DNA of 64,000 nucleotides from Diplonema japonicum (Eukaryota; Euglenozoa; Diplonemea; Diplonemida; Diplonemidae). The stretch is from NCBI GenBank assembly GCA_964019335.1, contig OZ025724.1:248001-312000 (forward strand), given 5' to 3'. Positions within the stretch are counted from its first letter, which is position 1. The number at the start of each line of letters is the position of its first letter. Positions 30,315 through 40,300 of this stretch are shown here, in pieces. Under the pieces are notes generated by a model. That model saw nothing but the letters and a program-made list of their open reading frames with translations. It did not search any database and was not told the origin of the DNA. Both the position numbers and the translations under genes were made by a program.

Positions 30315-33300
30315 TCACACTAATCGGTCACCGTTCTGCGGTTGCTGTCTGGTGCCTGCGGTGGCTGTTTGTCGCGATGAGATGGACGGCATCTGGGCGA
30401 GAAACATTGCTTGGAGTCGTGCTAGGTAGGGGGCGGTTTGGCTCGAGGAGAAGAGTGGTCTCCTGTCGTAGCCGTGTGTCGTCGGGCCCCCAAGATGTCG
30501 AAGGGTGTGTACCCTTGTCTTTGCGTTGGCGGGGAAAGCATTCTTCCCACTCTTTGCTGTGCATTTCTGAATACGTCCTAAGATGTATCGCATCCTTCCA
30601 GCCTTCTCTGTGAGCCAGTCCTGGTCGTCGAGGGGTCCAGCCAAGGACTGCCGGGTGGCCTGCTCATAGTCTACTGCGAGCTCCATCGTCGTGACGGACG
30701 TCAACTTCCTACCTGCGTACCATCTTAGGCTTTTCAGCCACCTGAGGACGCTCTTCATGTAGAACATTAGGACCTTTCCCGACGCTCCGTTCGATTTCAA
30801 CAGCTCCACTGTGGGCACAGTGTGCTGCTTCCCCGTTGTGATCTCATCCCACGGGTTGGTGGTGAGGATTCTGGTGCTCCGTTCAGCCGCTCTGGCGTCT
30901 CGTCTTGACACGACATCCAACAGGTATCGTTGCACGACTGCCGCCTGTTGCTTCGCAGCCCCCGTTGCGCCCCTTGGAATGATCCCGTGGAGGGCGGTCA
31001 CTGCAGGTAGGTCACTTCGCGTCATCCCGCCATATCTTTCGTTTGTCAGGGCAGCTCTCGCTGGTGCACATTCCCACAGGGCGTGCTCCGTGACTTCTGT
31101 CGTCGTCTGGCATCGATGGTCGCAGACGTCGCACGCAAGAGACGAGCTTTCCACACCCTCACGTTCATCCAATTGCTTCCCCCACACTCGAGGGTGTACC
31201 GTGAACACTGCACCGCTGATGATCCGCCGCAGTCTGTACGATATCAGCGGTCTCCGTGACTGGAGCTTCCTCCACCAGGCGTTCGTGGACGGACATGCAC
31301 CCGCTTCCATTCCAGCAAAAGACGACCTGCCGTGGATCAATTCCTTTGCAACAGCCGGTCTGATCGCCTGTCTTACTTCATGGCGTCTCGCACTGGGCAC
31401 CAGAGCGCGCAAACCTTCAATGAAGGACCACCCCTTGTTCAGGAAGGGTAGCCACCTCTTCAGCAAGACCCCTAGCGGCCCCCTCTCCTCGTCGTCCTCT
31501 CGCTCCCGGTACAGTGTAACAATCTCATTGACTCGCTGCCACAGTTGTGGGGAGGTGAGGCTTTCTCGCATCAGGCAGTTCACCGTGTTGTAAACAATCT
31601 TCGCTTGTGGATATGCTGTGTGTCCAGGTAACAGCACATTGAGCACAGCCATCGGGGATCTCATCCTGAAGCGCGGTCCCCACAGGGAAGTCACCGTCGC
31701 TGTACAGAGCTTCTTCAGCTGGTTGTCAGACGGCGCAGCGTAGGTCGTACCGTATAGACAGGATGGTAGCACAGTGCCCGTCAGCATTGACGCCTTGTTC
31801 CCGAAGCTTAATGGCAATGCACCAAGCCGGGACAAACGGCCTTCGGCGGAATGTAGCTTGTCCAAACTATGTTTCCCGTTCATGTTCAGGATCACGCCAA
31901 GCGCCTTGATCCCCTTCGTCACTCTGAACGATGAGCCTGTGCACTTCAACCAAGGGCCGATCTCATCCTTCGTCGAGAATGCTTGTGACTTGTTTTCGTT
32001 AAGGCGCATGCCTGTCCGCTCGCAAAACTCGATTGTTTTGTTGGTCGCTCTCTTGAGTACCTCGACCAAACGCGCAAGTAGGTACGCGTCGTCCGCGTAC
32101 GACAGCGATCGCGAGCCAGGTACCTCAGCAATCACGCACTTCACCATCACTGACACCAGAGCGTTCACCAGGATGACGGAGATTGGACACCCTTGGAGAA
32201 TTCCATTTGTCACGTGGAACTCGGAACCCACGCCAGTAGGGAAGCGGAAACGTCTTTTGAGGCCTGCGTACATCGCTTTGAGCGGGGTCAGTATCCTCTG
32301 GTGCAAACCCAGGTCTTGCATAAGCCCGAACGCTACTTTCTGTGGCACCCTGTCGAAGCACTTGACGAAGTCCAGTGCTATGCCGTTAAGAGGGGTGTTG
32401 GTCAGCATCGCCGTCTCCAGCTGCGTGCTGAGCTCCATCAGGATGCTGTCCGTCCCGTGACGTGGTCGAAAACCATGCTGCGAGTCGTCCGCCCATTTCT
32501 CTTGCCATGGCGATATATCACGCAACCTGGCACAGGCCCACAGTCTGTAGACCGCACTCGTGACTGTGATGGGGCGGTGGTTGAGCGGAGTCCTCTCGCC
32601 TCCCTTCGGGATCAGCGTAACCAACGCCGTCAGGAGTGCCTTCGGCCACTTCCCTGTCACCTCGATGGCGTTGAAGAGCATCGCCCACGCATCCAACAAT
32701 ACATTTGGCATAGCGCGAAGTTCTGCCATCCTCCACCCATCAACTCCCGGTGCTGTCCTCGTCGATTTCTTGGCCAGAACTGCTCTCAGATCAGCCCCTG
32801 TCAGTGGCTGGAGCACCATGTCATGCGTCGAGATGTATGGCCCGTATCTAGCCTTGAAGGCCTCGTACGATGGTTCTTCATGCCCTTCACCGTACATCTG
32901 GAGCACGCCGTCCCATTCCGCGTGCATCATCCTGTCCATCTCGTCGAGGTCTGCGGTCAGCACTCCGCCGCTCTCCACTGCCTGCGCCGCTGACGTAGAA
33001 GTGTTTTTCACAAAGGCGGTCATCCCCCTCCGCTCCTCCTGGAACTGGGTGTTGATCCTCGCCTCGTACTTCTTCTCCCGCTCCACTCTCGTGTCCTTTG
33101 CGATCTCGCGTAGTAGCGAGGAGAGGTTGTCGTCTAGCAGTTGAAGTCTGGTGACAATCGACTCCAGGTCATCCTTCAGCAAGTTCCTATCAAACACTGG
33201 AGGGTTCGGCAGTTTCTCCAGCAAACTCAGAGCATTCGCCCAAGTCTTCAACAGAACTACTGGCATGTTGCACACTTGTCCCTTGTCAATCATCACCTGG

Positions 33301-34401
33301 ATTTCCGCGCTGATGTGTGCAAGCTTCCTCTGCAAACAGGCAATCGACTTCTGTCTACCCACCGCTGCGCCCGTGGCTTCCTTTACAGACTTGGCCGACA
33401 GGCATTTCTCCTTGGGTTTGCGCTCCTCGCCCCTCCCTCGGAAAGTCTTCTGTTGCTCCATCGGCACGCCTGTGATGCAGTGTCTTTCCGAGACGTCAGC
33501 CAGCACACGGTATGCGCCGTCGATGTCCTCAAGTTTTTGGATGAATCTCTCCGCCTGTAGCAGCTCAATCACGTGGTCATCACTAGCAGTCGACACCGGC
33601 AGTTCCTTCGGGATGAAGTACTTGCGTGTCTTGCTCTTGAGAGTAGGGATACACAGTTTGATGGAGAGGCATCTGTGTTCGTTGGTATACACCGTGTCGT
33701 GGACCCACGCCTTCTGTAGTCCCGCCGCAGCGATCGGGTTCATCAAGACGTAGTCGATGCGTGTCTTTGTGTCAGTGGCTCTCCTCACAAAGGTGTGGCT
33801 CGGCCTTACCCCGTCTTTCTCGGCCTGCATTGCTGCTGCATCCACCCAGTCACACCCAACCGCCTGCTGTAGTACACCTGATTGCGACACCTCGGTGTTT
33901 AGGTCCCCCGCGACGATGATAGGAACATCTCCCAGGGCACATCTCATCTCGTTCAGCACCTTGTTCAAAAGTGTCTCACGCTGGTGTTTGCCGTAACTTC
34001 CCGAGTGGCAATATACCACAATGAGGTGGAGCCACATGTCTCGTCCGTCCAAGTTGATCATAGCATGGACCCACCTGTTGCCGTCGTCCATCGAAGCGAC
34101 TGCTTTGACTATCGCCGGCCTGCACCGCTGTACTAGTATGCCGACTCCACCTCTTTGCTTTGTCGGGAGCAGCAAGTCCATCGACCACGATACCGGGCTG
34201 TGGGTTTCCCCACAGCGCACGATACCTGCCGTTGTCCTCAACATGCCTCCCAATCATGTGTTGTCCGTGTGCGGTCAGCTTCACTTCCTGCAAGCACGAG
34301 ATGTCGCTCTCCATGGCCAACACCTCGTCCACCTTATTGCTCAGGGACCCCACATTGAGAGTTGTGATTGTGAGCGAATTGGGGTCCCTAGCTCCACCCA
34401 T
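30315..34401 (-). pseudogene. Retroelement D ORF2: APE endonuclease, reverse transcriptase, CCHC finger
   Basis: Begins MGGARDPNSLTITTLNVGSL at 34401 (APE block TTLNVGS, then CLQEVKL), and passes at about 34175 into the frame that stays open to 30315. APE continues with IIVAGDLNTEV and RIDYVLMNP; the usual SDH reads NEH. RT blocks: GVDGWRMAELR, PLNHRPITVTS, FRPRHGTDSILMELS, IALDFVKCFDRVP, GILQGCPISVI and LSYADDAY (about 32086-32101). The long C-terminal region has the finger CDVC-x12-H-x4-C, TMELAVDYEQAT, and ends QNGDRLV. ORF2 is in the same frame as ORF1 across the ORF1 TGA. A single one-base defect makes it the best candidate for recent activity. Confidence 0.9.
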
Positions 34402-34440
34402 GAAGATGTCCCTCCGGATGTCTTCATGGCTGGCGTCCCT

Positions 34441-36843
34441 TCAGTTGAACTCGTCAGGGTCATGTTCGATTGGTAGGATGGGGGTCATAGTGTTAGCTAT
34501 GGCCATGTGCACGTCAGGTGTGGCCGCACATGTCGGTGTGCCGCCGGGCAGGTATATCGGTGTCATCGAACCCGTTGCACTCGTGGGGACAAGGGCACCC
34601 GAATGTGCCTTCTTGCTGGTCGTCGTGTCGTCGCATTTCCTCTTCTTGTCCGTGCGCTTCGCAGTCTGGATGTCCTGCTGGATAGACTGGACAGTCTTAA
34701 CCAGCTCGGACACCGCCACAGCCACCGCATCCAACCTCTCGAGACGTGTTGTTACCATCTCCATCTGCCTGCCGAGAGCTTGCATGTTCTGCTCCATCGA
34801 CTTCACTAGCGAGATGGTCGCGGCAGCCTTCCTCTCCATGTCCACCACTCTCGCTTCCATCGCTTTCCTCTCCTGCTCGTGCTCCAGCTCTTTCTTCCGC
34901 GCCCACTCCTCGAAAGCGTCGACAGACGCCATCGTTTTCGTAGCAGGTGCTGGCGCGTTCGGTGGGGGTAGAGCCTCGGCTACCGGCGTTGAGTGCGTCG
35001 CAGGTGTTGACGCAGCGTGGTGTGTTGACGCCTGCGTGTCCGACACTGGCGCAGGTGTAGGCGCGGATGATGGGTTCGCCTGCCCGGCTTGTCTGCCCCA
35101 TATGGCGTTCGGCGGCAATGTGAATACGGCCTTATTACTGTCACTCGCGCCCTTCTTGTTCTTCTTCTTCTTCTGCAGGTCACCCTCCAGCGGCTGGATG
35201 GTCCAACGCGTGCCCTGGACATTCAGAACCAGACCTCTCGGTTTCGAGCACGAAGTCACGGCCCAGGACTGTTTTTCGCCAAACCTATGCAGCCTCTTCC
35301 TCACCGTGACCGGCCATCCCGACCGTTTCAAGCGGTCTTCCAGCTCGAGGCCGTTCATCGAAGAGGGCACCCCTTGTACCTCATAGTGCTCGCCGTCGAG
35401 CAGTGTCGCTGCTGTCGCTGTCACCTTCAGATCGGCATGTCGGTCTTTGAGCACCCGCCTTGCTGTGTCAAGCTCGGCTTTCGGTACCCTTACCCCGTAG
35501 ACGACGGACTTGCCCGACTTCTTGAAGGTCAGTCCCCATCCGCACACTTCACGCCTGAACAGCAGTGCCGCTTTCAGTGCCGTGCCCTCCAGCCACAAAA
35601 CCGGCAGGAGATCGCGTGCTTCCCACGGTTGGCGCACAAACACGCCGTCCTCGCCACTGCGCATGAGGATCGACTGGACATCGGTCTTCATCACCGTGAT
35701 TGGGACCTCGAAAACGCCGTCCCGCTTCCTGCCTCTCTTGGTGAGGTACCGCCCTGCTCTCTCCCTCAGCCATGTCAATACTCTCGACCTGGCCTTCTCG
35801 GCGTCCAGCGATGTTTGAGTAACCAGATAGAGTTCCGAGGTGCAGGTCTCCGGCTCCTCCAGCTCCTCCTCTTCCTCCATCTCCTCCTTGTTTGCGTCCG
35901 GCATCGCAGGGTGACCATTGCGGGATGTCACCTGCAGGCGTCTGCACGTCTTCCCGCGCCCTTCGTTCGTGCTCAGAAGGACCTCAGCCTCCTCGCCGCA
36001 GAAGTAGGGGAGACGTCCCCATGAAACGACCGTTGCAGCCGGCGCGCCCCTTAGCCACTCCGCTGCCAACCGTTCAGAGCCTTGCGGGACAAGGTACACC
36101 GCCCGCTCCGGCTGTGTCTCCGCCCCTTCCCACTCCCGCACGTGCACGGGCCACTCGTCCTCGGCAAGGCATGCGATGATGGCCTTGCGTGCCGGCTTGC
36201 CCTGCTCCTTCTTCTTCCCGTCCTTCGCGCCCTCGCTGCGGATGGGGAGTGGGATCCTCACCGGCGGCACATACGCTGTAGTGGTAGGCATCTTCGAGTC
36301 CTCCCCTTTCACCGCGCAGACGTAGTGGCCCTCCACATAGCCCAGCCATAGCGTGGCCGTGTCTGGTACCTCATTCCTACTCCCCGGCTCGAAGCAGCTC
36401 AGGGTGAGGATGTCATCCCTTACAGCAAAGACACAGATCCTGCGTCCCATCACCACGGACATCGTGCTGACCGTCAGCCTGTCCGCCCACGTTCCCGAAA
36501 GAGCTACCAGCCTCTGGTACTCCTTCCACGCCGCAGCCTTCTCCCCTTCCTCCACCATCATGAAGGAGGAGTAGTCCTTCCCCGCCAGATGAGAGGCCAC
36601 CACCTCCCGCAGCGCCCCCGCCTCGTCCCTCGCGCCGTGCACCGCGTACGACACCGCTTCGAAGAAGCACTCTCCCTGCCTTCTTCCGGTGTCTATCACC
36701 TTCCAACCCTCCAGCCTATTGGCCAGATCCTGCACCGCTTCCCTCGTCTTCGGCCTGGTGGATTCGCCGGACTTCCCCTTATGAGAGGAAGCCCGCCCAG
36801 GAACCGCCGTCGTGGAGGCTCCACCTCGGCCTTGCGGTGGCAT
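34441..36843 (-). CDS. Retroelement D ORF1: OTU cysteine protease domain and coiled coil
   Basis: 800 residues, ATG at 36843. Residues 47-180 match the OTU fold: DTGRRQGECFFEAVSYAV puts Asp51 and the nucleophile Cys59 in place (family DGNCLFRA), and WLGYVEGHYVCAV supplies His173 followed by Tyr. In between a helix region and ICVFAVRDD fit the domain. OTU proteases usually cleave ubiquitin or related chains. Further on are repeated beta-rich RNA-binding-like segments, an Ala/Pro/Thr linker (APTPAPVSDTQAST), a long coiled coil (EEWARKKELEHEQERKAM through MEMVTTRLERLDAV) and a basic patch (KRTDKKRKC) like a nuclear signal. Fully open. Confidence 0.85.
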   Translation of the reverse strand: MPPQGRGGASTTAVPGRASSHKGKSGESTRPKTREAVQDLANRLEGWKVIDTGRRQGECFFEAVSYAVHGARDEAGALREVVASHLAGKDYSSFMMVEEGEKAAAWKEYQRLVALSGTWADRLTVSTMSVVMGRRICVFAVRDDILTLSCFEPGSRNEVPDTATLWLGYVEGHYVCAVKGEDSKMPTTTAYVPPVRIPLPIRSEGAKDGKKKEQGKPARKAIIACLAEDEWPVHVREWEGAETQPERAVYLVPQGSERLAAEWLRGAPAATVVSWGRLPYFCGEEAEVLLSTNEGRGKTCRRLQVTSRNGHPAMPDANKEEMEEEEELEEPETCTSELYLVTQTSLDAEKARSRVLTWLRERAGRYLTKRGRKRDGVFEVPITVMKTDVQSILMRSGEDGVFVRQPWEARDLLPVLWLEGTALKAALLFRREVCGWGLTFKKSGKSVVYGVRVPKAELDTARRVLKDRHADLKVTATAATLLDGEHYEVQGVPSSMNGLELEDRLKRSGWPVTVRKRLHRFGEKQSWAVTSCSKPRGLVLNVQGTRWTIQPLEGDLQKKKKNKKGASDSNKAVFTLPPNAIWGRQAGQANPSSAPTPAPVSDTQASTHHAASTPATHSTPVAEALPPPNAPAPATKTMASVDAFEEWARKKELEHEQERKAMEARVVDMERKAAATISLVKSMEQNMQALGRQMEMVTTRLERLDAVAVAVSELVKTVQSIQQDIQTAKRTDKKRKCDDTTTSKKAHSGALVPTSATGSMTPIYLPGGTPTCAATPDVHMAIANTMTPILPIEHDPDEFN

Positions 36844-36921
36844 TTTTGTCGTCGTGACTTTTGATTATCCGAACCCAGTGTTCCCTGTTTAAAAAAAAGA
36901 AAAACGACGGGGAAAAAAATG

Positions 36922-36969
36922 GTGTCTTTGAAGGGAACCTGCTGTATGTGACAGGATCGCCCTAAAAAA
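36922..36969 (-). repeat. 45-bp hairpin unit, copy 2
   Basis: Minus strand: TTTAGGGCGATCCTGTCACA, TACAGCAGGTTCCCTTCAAA, GACACC, T-run. CCTG and CAGG pair. Lies just upstream of element D. Confidence 0.6.
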
Positions 36970-37377
36970 AGAATTTCCTTTGGGTGAAAAGGAATGTTTT
37001 TATTTTTTTAATTTTTTTCCCCCCCTTCCCGTTTTCATTTTTTTGTTTTTTCCCACCCCCCCCCCCCCTCCCTTTCAAAAAAAAAGAAGTATTGTACAAG
37101 AAATTTGCTAAAATGCTTTTTTTTTTTTTTGTTTTCCTTTTTTTTTTCTCACGTGCCCACTTACTTTTTTTTAGAGCCAACCAGCAACCCAAGCTACAAT
37201 GAAGAAAATCACTTCGCCATTTTTTTTTTTTTTTTTTTTTTTCTTATGTTCCCTCTTCCCCTAGCAACGAGGTGACTCGTAAGGGTAAGAAAAGAGGGCA
37301 TGGAGTCCCGGGGTCCATAAAACAAATATTCTCCACAAAAAAGAAAGGGGGGGCCGATCCATGCGGCACCCCCCCCA
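36970..37377. other. Spacer downstream of the VWA8-like gene
   Basis: T-, C- and A-runs; no gene. Confidence 0.5.
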
Positions 37378-40300
37378 CTACATCCTGGACTTCATTCCGA
37401 GCAAGCTCTGCTTGAACAGGTTTTGAAACACCTTGGGGAGCATAGCAGTATTGGTGACAAGGTGTCCTGTCCCAGCTGGAAGTGACGCAGCGAGGTGAGC
37501 AGCACCATGCTCGGCAGCGATAAGCACGACGTGAGAGGTCACCTTCGGGTCCGACATCAGAAATTCTGACAGACTGCCAGCATCGATCCCGTACTGAGAG
37601 ACGTTCGCGTCACTGAGCAACACCACAAAATAGTCATCTGCCTCCCTTTCAAGCACCTTTTCAACAGCTATTTTGGCAGAACCGAGCGTGTTGTCACCCG
37701 TTTTACAGTTTGTCCCACCATATATAGCTTTGATGACAGCAAATTTATCGAGCTCCGTTCTCGGCGGACTACCAAATGGGACAATCTCGATGCAAGGCGA
37801 ATCACCGTTATGCGCAATAATTGAATAATCATACTTGTGCTGGAAGTTAGCGAACCCTTCCATGATGAGAACGGCTACTGCGGCGGAACGCGCCAGGCGT
37901 CTGTCTTCAGGGTCGAATCGAGCCATGGAGGCGGAGGTGTCGAAGGAAAAAAGAAGTCTTTTCGGGGTTTTCTGCGCAGCGCCTGGTGGTGGCTTGCTGA
38001 CCGTCCTTCTTTTGAAGATGGTGGTTTCTCCCGTCGCCCCGTCAACAAGACGAGAATCGTCAAGATCGCCAACTGTTTGGTTAGTGATCCACACTCTTTC
38101 TTTTTCCTTCGCTTCGACGCTTTCAAGCAGACCTCGAAGGCTTCTTACTTCGTTTTTTACAGCTTCCTTGAGCCTTGCGTACGCTCCTGCGTCAAGGTTC
38201 GCTAGAGACGGTCGGTCTGCGCCTTCTAGGAGTTTCCTTTGTGCCATTTCTGTTGCCCGTTTCTTGGCTTCTTCCACGACCTTTGCTGCTAGTTCGTCGT
38301 CCTTCTTGCTTGTGCTTTCCTTGGTGATGTTCATCTTGTCGTCGATGACTACCTCGTGGCTGCCTTGTTTTTTCTGTTCCGATTTTTTTGATTTGTATCC
38401 GTCTGTCGGCCCGCCGCTGCCGCCGCCGCTTCCGGAGCCCTCGCCTGCGCCTTCTCCTTCGCCGTCGCCGTCGCCGTCACCGTTTCCTTCACCGTCGCCG
38501 TTCCCCTCGTTCCCTTCATTGCTTTGTTCATCAGGGCGTTCCTTTTGTTCATTAGTTTGTTGGTCGCTGTGCGGGTTTTCGTTTTTGGACGCGGTAGAAG
38601 AAGGGTTTGTTTTGATGTTCCACTTGCGCTCGTCTTTGAGAAGCATGTCAGGACGGACTTCGAATATCCTGACCTGACCGTCTGCAAGAAGCACCGCGAC
38701 ACGCCCGTCGGACAGCTCCACAACCTGCTTCGGCGCAGGAGCAACATCGACACCAATGTCCCACGAGGAACCGGGTCGGGACCCCACCGCGATCTTACGC
38801 GAGGTTCCCTCACGCAGGTTCACGACCTCGAGGGTGGATACGCCGCGTTCATTAGCTGGCCACCCAGATGCGAGCAACGATGCCTTATGCAGCCATGTCG
38901 TAGGGGGTATGACCTCACTAGAGGACCGTGACGGGTAGCAGAGTATCTCCTGCGACCAGGAATCGCACATCGGCTTCGTCTTGCTGTTCAAAGGCGGTGT
39001 CCCTGCTGAGATCGACGTTAGCACTGTGCCAACGTCAGCGCCAAGCCTCGCCGCGTGGGCGTATCTCCCAGCAGCCATGACAGGTTGGACACAGATGTCT
39101 CCGGGTAGCAGTTTTGTCATCGAATCAACGGGGGGTACCTTTTGAGGCTTCATTTTTAATAAGTCGTTCGGGTCCTCCTTCTCATCCAATGCTGAAAACA
39201 CTTCGCCCGCTACGCTGTACCCTGAGTGCGAACCGCCTACAACGAGGACGGCTGCCTTGTTGTCGATCACGAGGTGGTACTGCGTTGACTCGGCGTCTCT
39301 TTGGATCTGAATCCTATCGTTCGAAACAGGGTGTGCCTGCGTCATCTTCCACGGCAGGGTGTACACACTGACATCCAATGTCGTTGGGTCAACAACGAGG
39401 ACTTCGTTGTCGGTGAAGAAGAGTGCCTTCTCGTCGAAGCTCGCCGCCTTCCACACCCCTGCCACGTCAAGGTCGACGGTGCGGGTGGGCTCTAAGAACC
39501 TCCCGTTGTTCTCTTTCAAAGAAACGAGCTTTTTAGATTCGAAATGGTACAGAACAAAACAAGACTTCATCGGTAGCTCCGCCAGGTAAGGCTGGGCAGA
39601 CGGCGAGCTTGGGAACATCAACGTGGCCAGTTTCATGGATGCAAAGTGGTAAGAGGAAACAGAGACGGAGTACTGGTCGGACGTCAAAAGGTGAAGTGTC
39701 GGCACGGTCGGGTCCGCACCCGAGTGGATCGACACGATGGATGTCTGCGAGAAGAACCCGCCGACCTCTTCGGTGAAGAGTTTGTTCCTTGCAGAGGTGA
39801 ACTCGAACGTCTTTGCAGGTTTTAACGAGAATGGGATGTTGCTTGTTGGCGTGTCGATGGTAAACGGTTTGATCAGAACACCGTTGGATTCATAGAATAG
39901 CTGCATGATGGACGCCAAAGGCCGGAGGGGCACCTCGGCGGACAATGCAGATGCCGCCGCCGACAGCCCACCACCGGACGAAAATGCCAACCCGTTTCTG
40001 TCAAAAACGTTTTTGAGAAGCTCCAACATTTCCGGATCGTACGCGTCAAAACCAATAACGTTTGACAAAGCTCCGACTATACCATCGCGAGGGTGAGAGC
40101 TGAGATGCTTTGCGACAGCAACAGCTTCTCTTGTTGAGTAAGGGTAGGTGATGTCACCCTTGTCGGACAGACCGCGAAGCTCGCCGAACGCGTTTACAAC
40201 TCGCTTCAACACATTCTCAGGGACCTTCCCCGCAACCGTCTGCAGCAAGATCAACTCGGATGTCGGGTCCGGGTTCCCAACAACGTGACAAGAAAACACA

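Larger units (their letters stand above)
30262..36900 (-). mobile_element. Retroelement D: APE-type non-LTR retrotransposon with OTU-domain ORF1
   Basis: The most complete copy. Sense order: 5' UTR, ORF1 (36843-34441), 39 bases, ORF2 (34401-30315), and a short 3' UTR ending AAATTTATCAAA and a T-run (30259-30268). It has one frameshift near 34175 in the endonuclease; RT and C-terminus are intact. Truncated relatives are at 6962, 19797, 30075, 57484 and 57768. Confidence 0.9.

Noticed and set aside
34160-35386. 408-residue plus-strand frame
   Set aside because: Antisense of retroelement D ORF1; composition is a mirror image of the coding strand.
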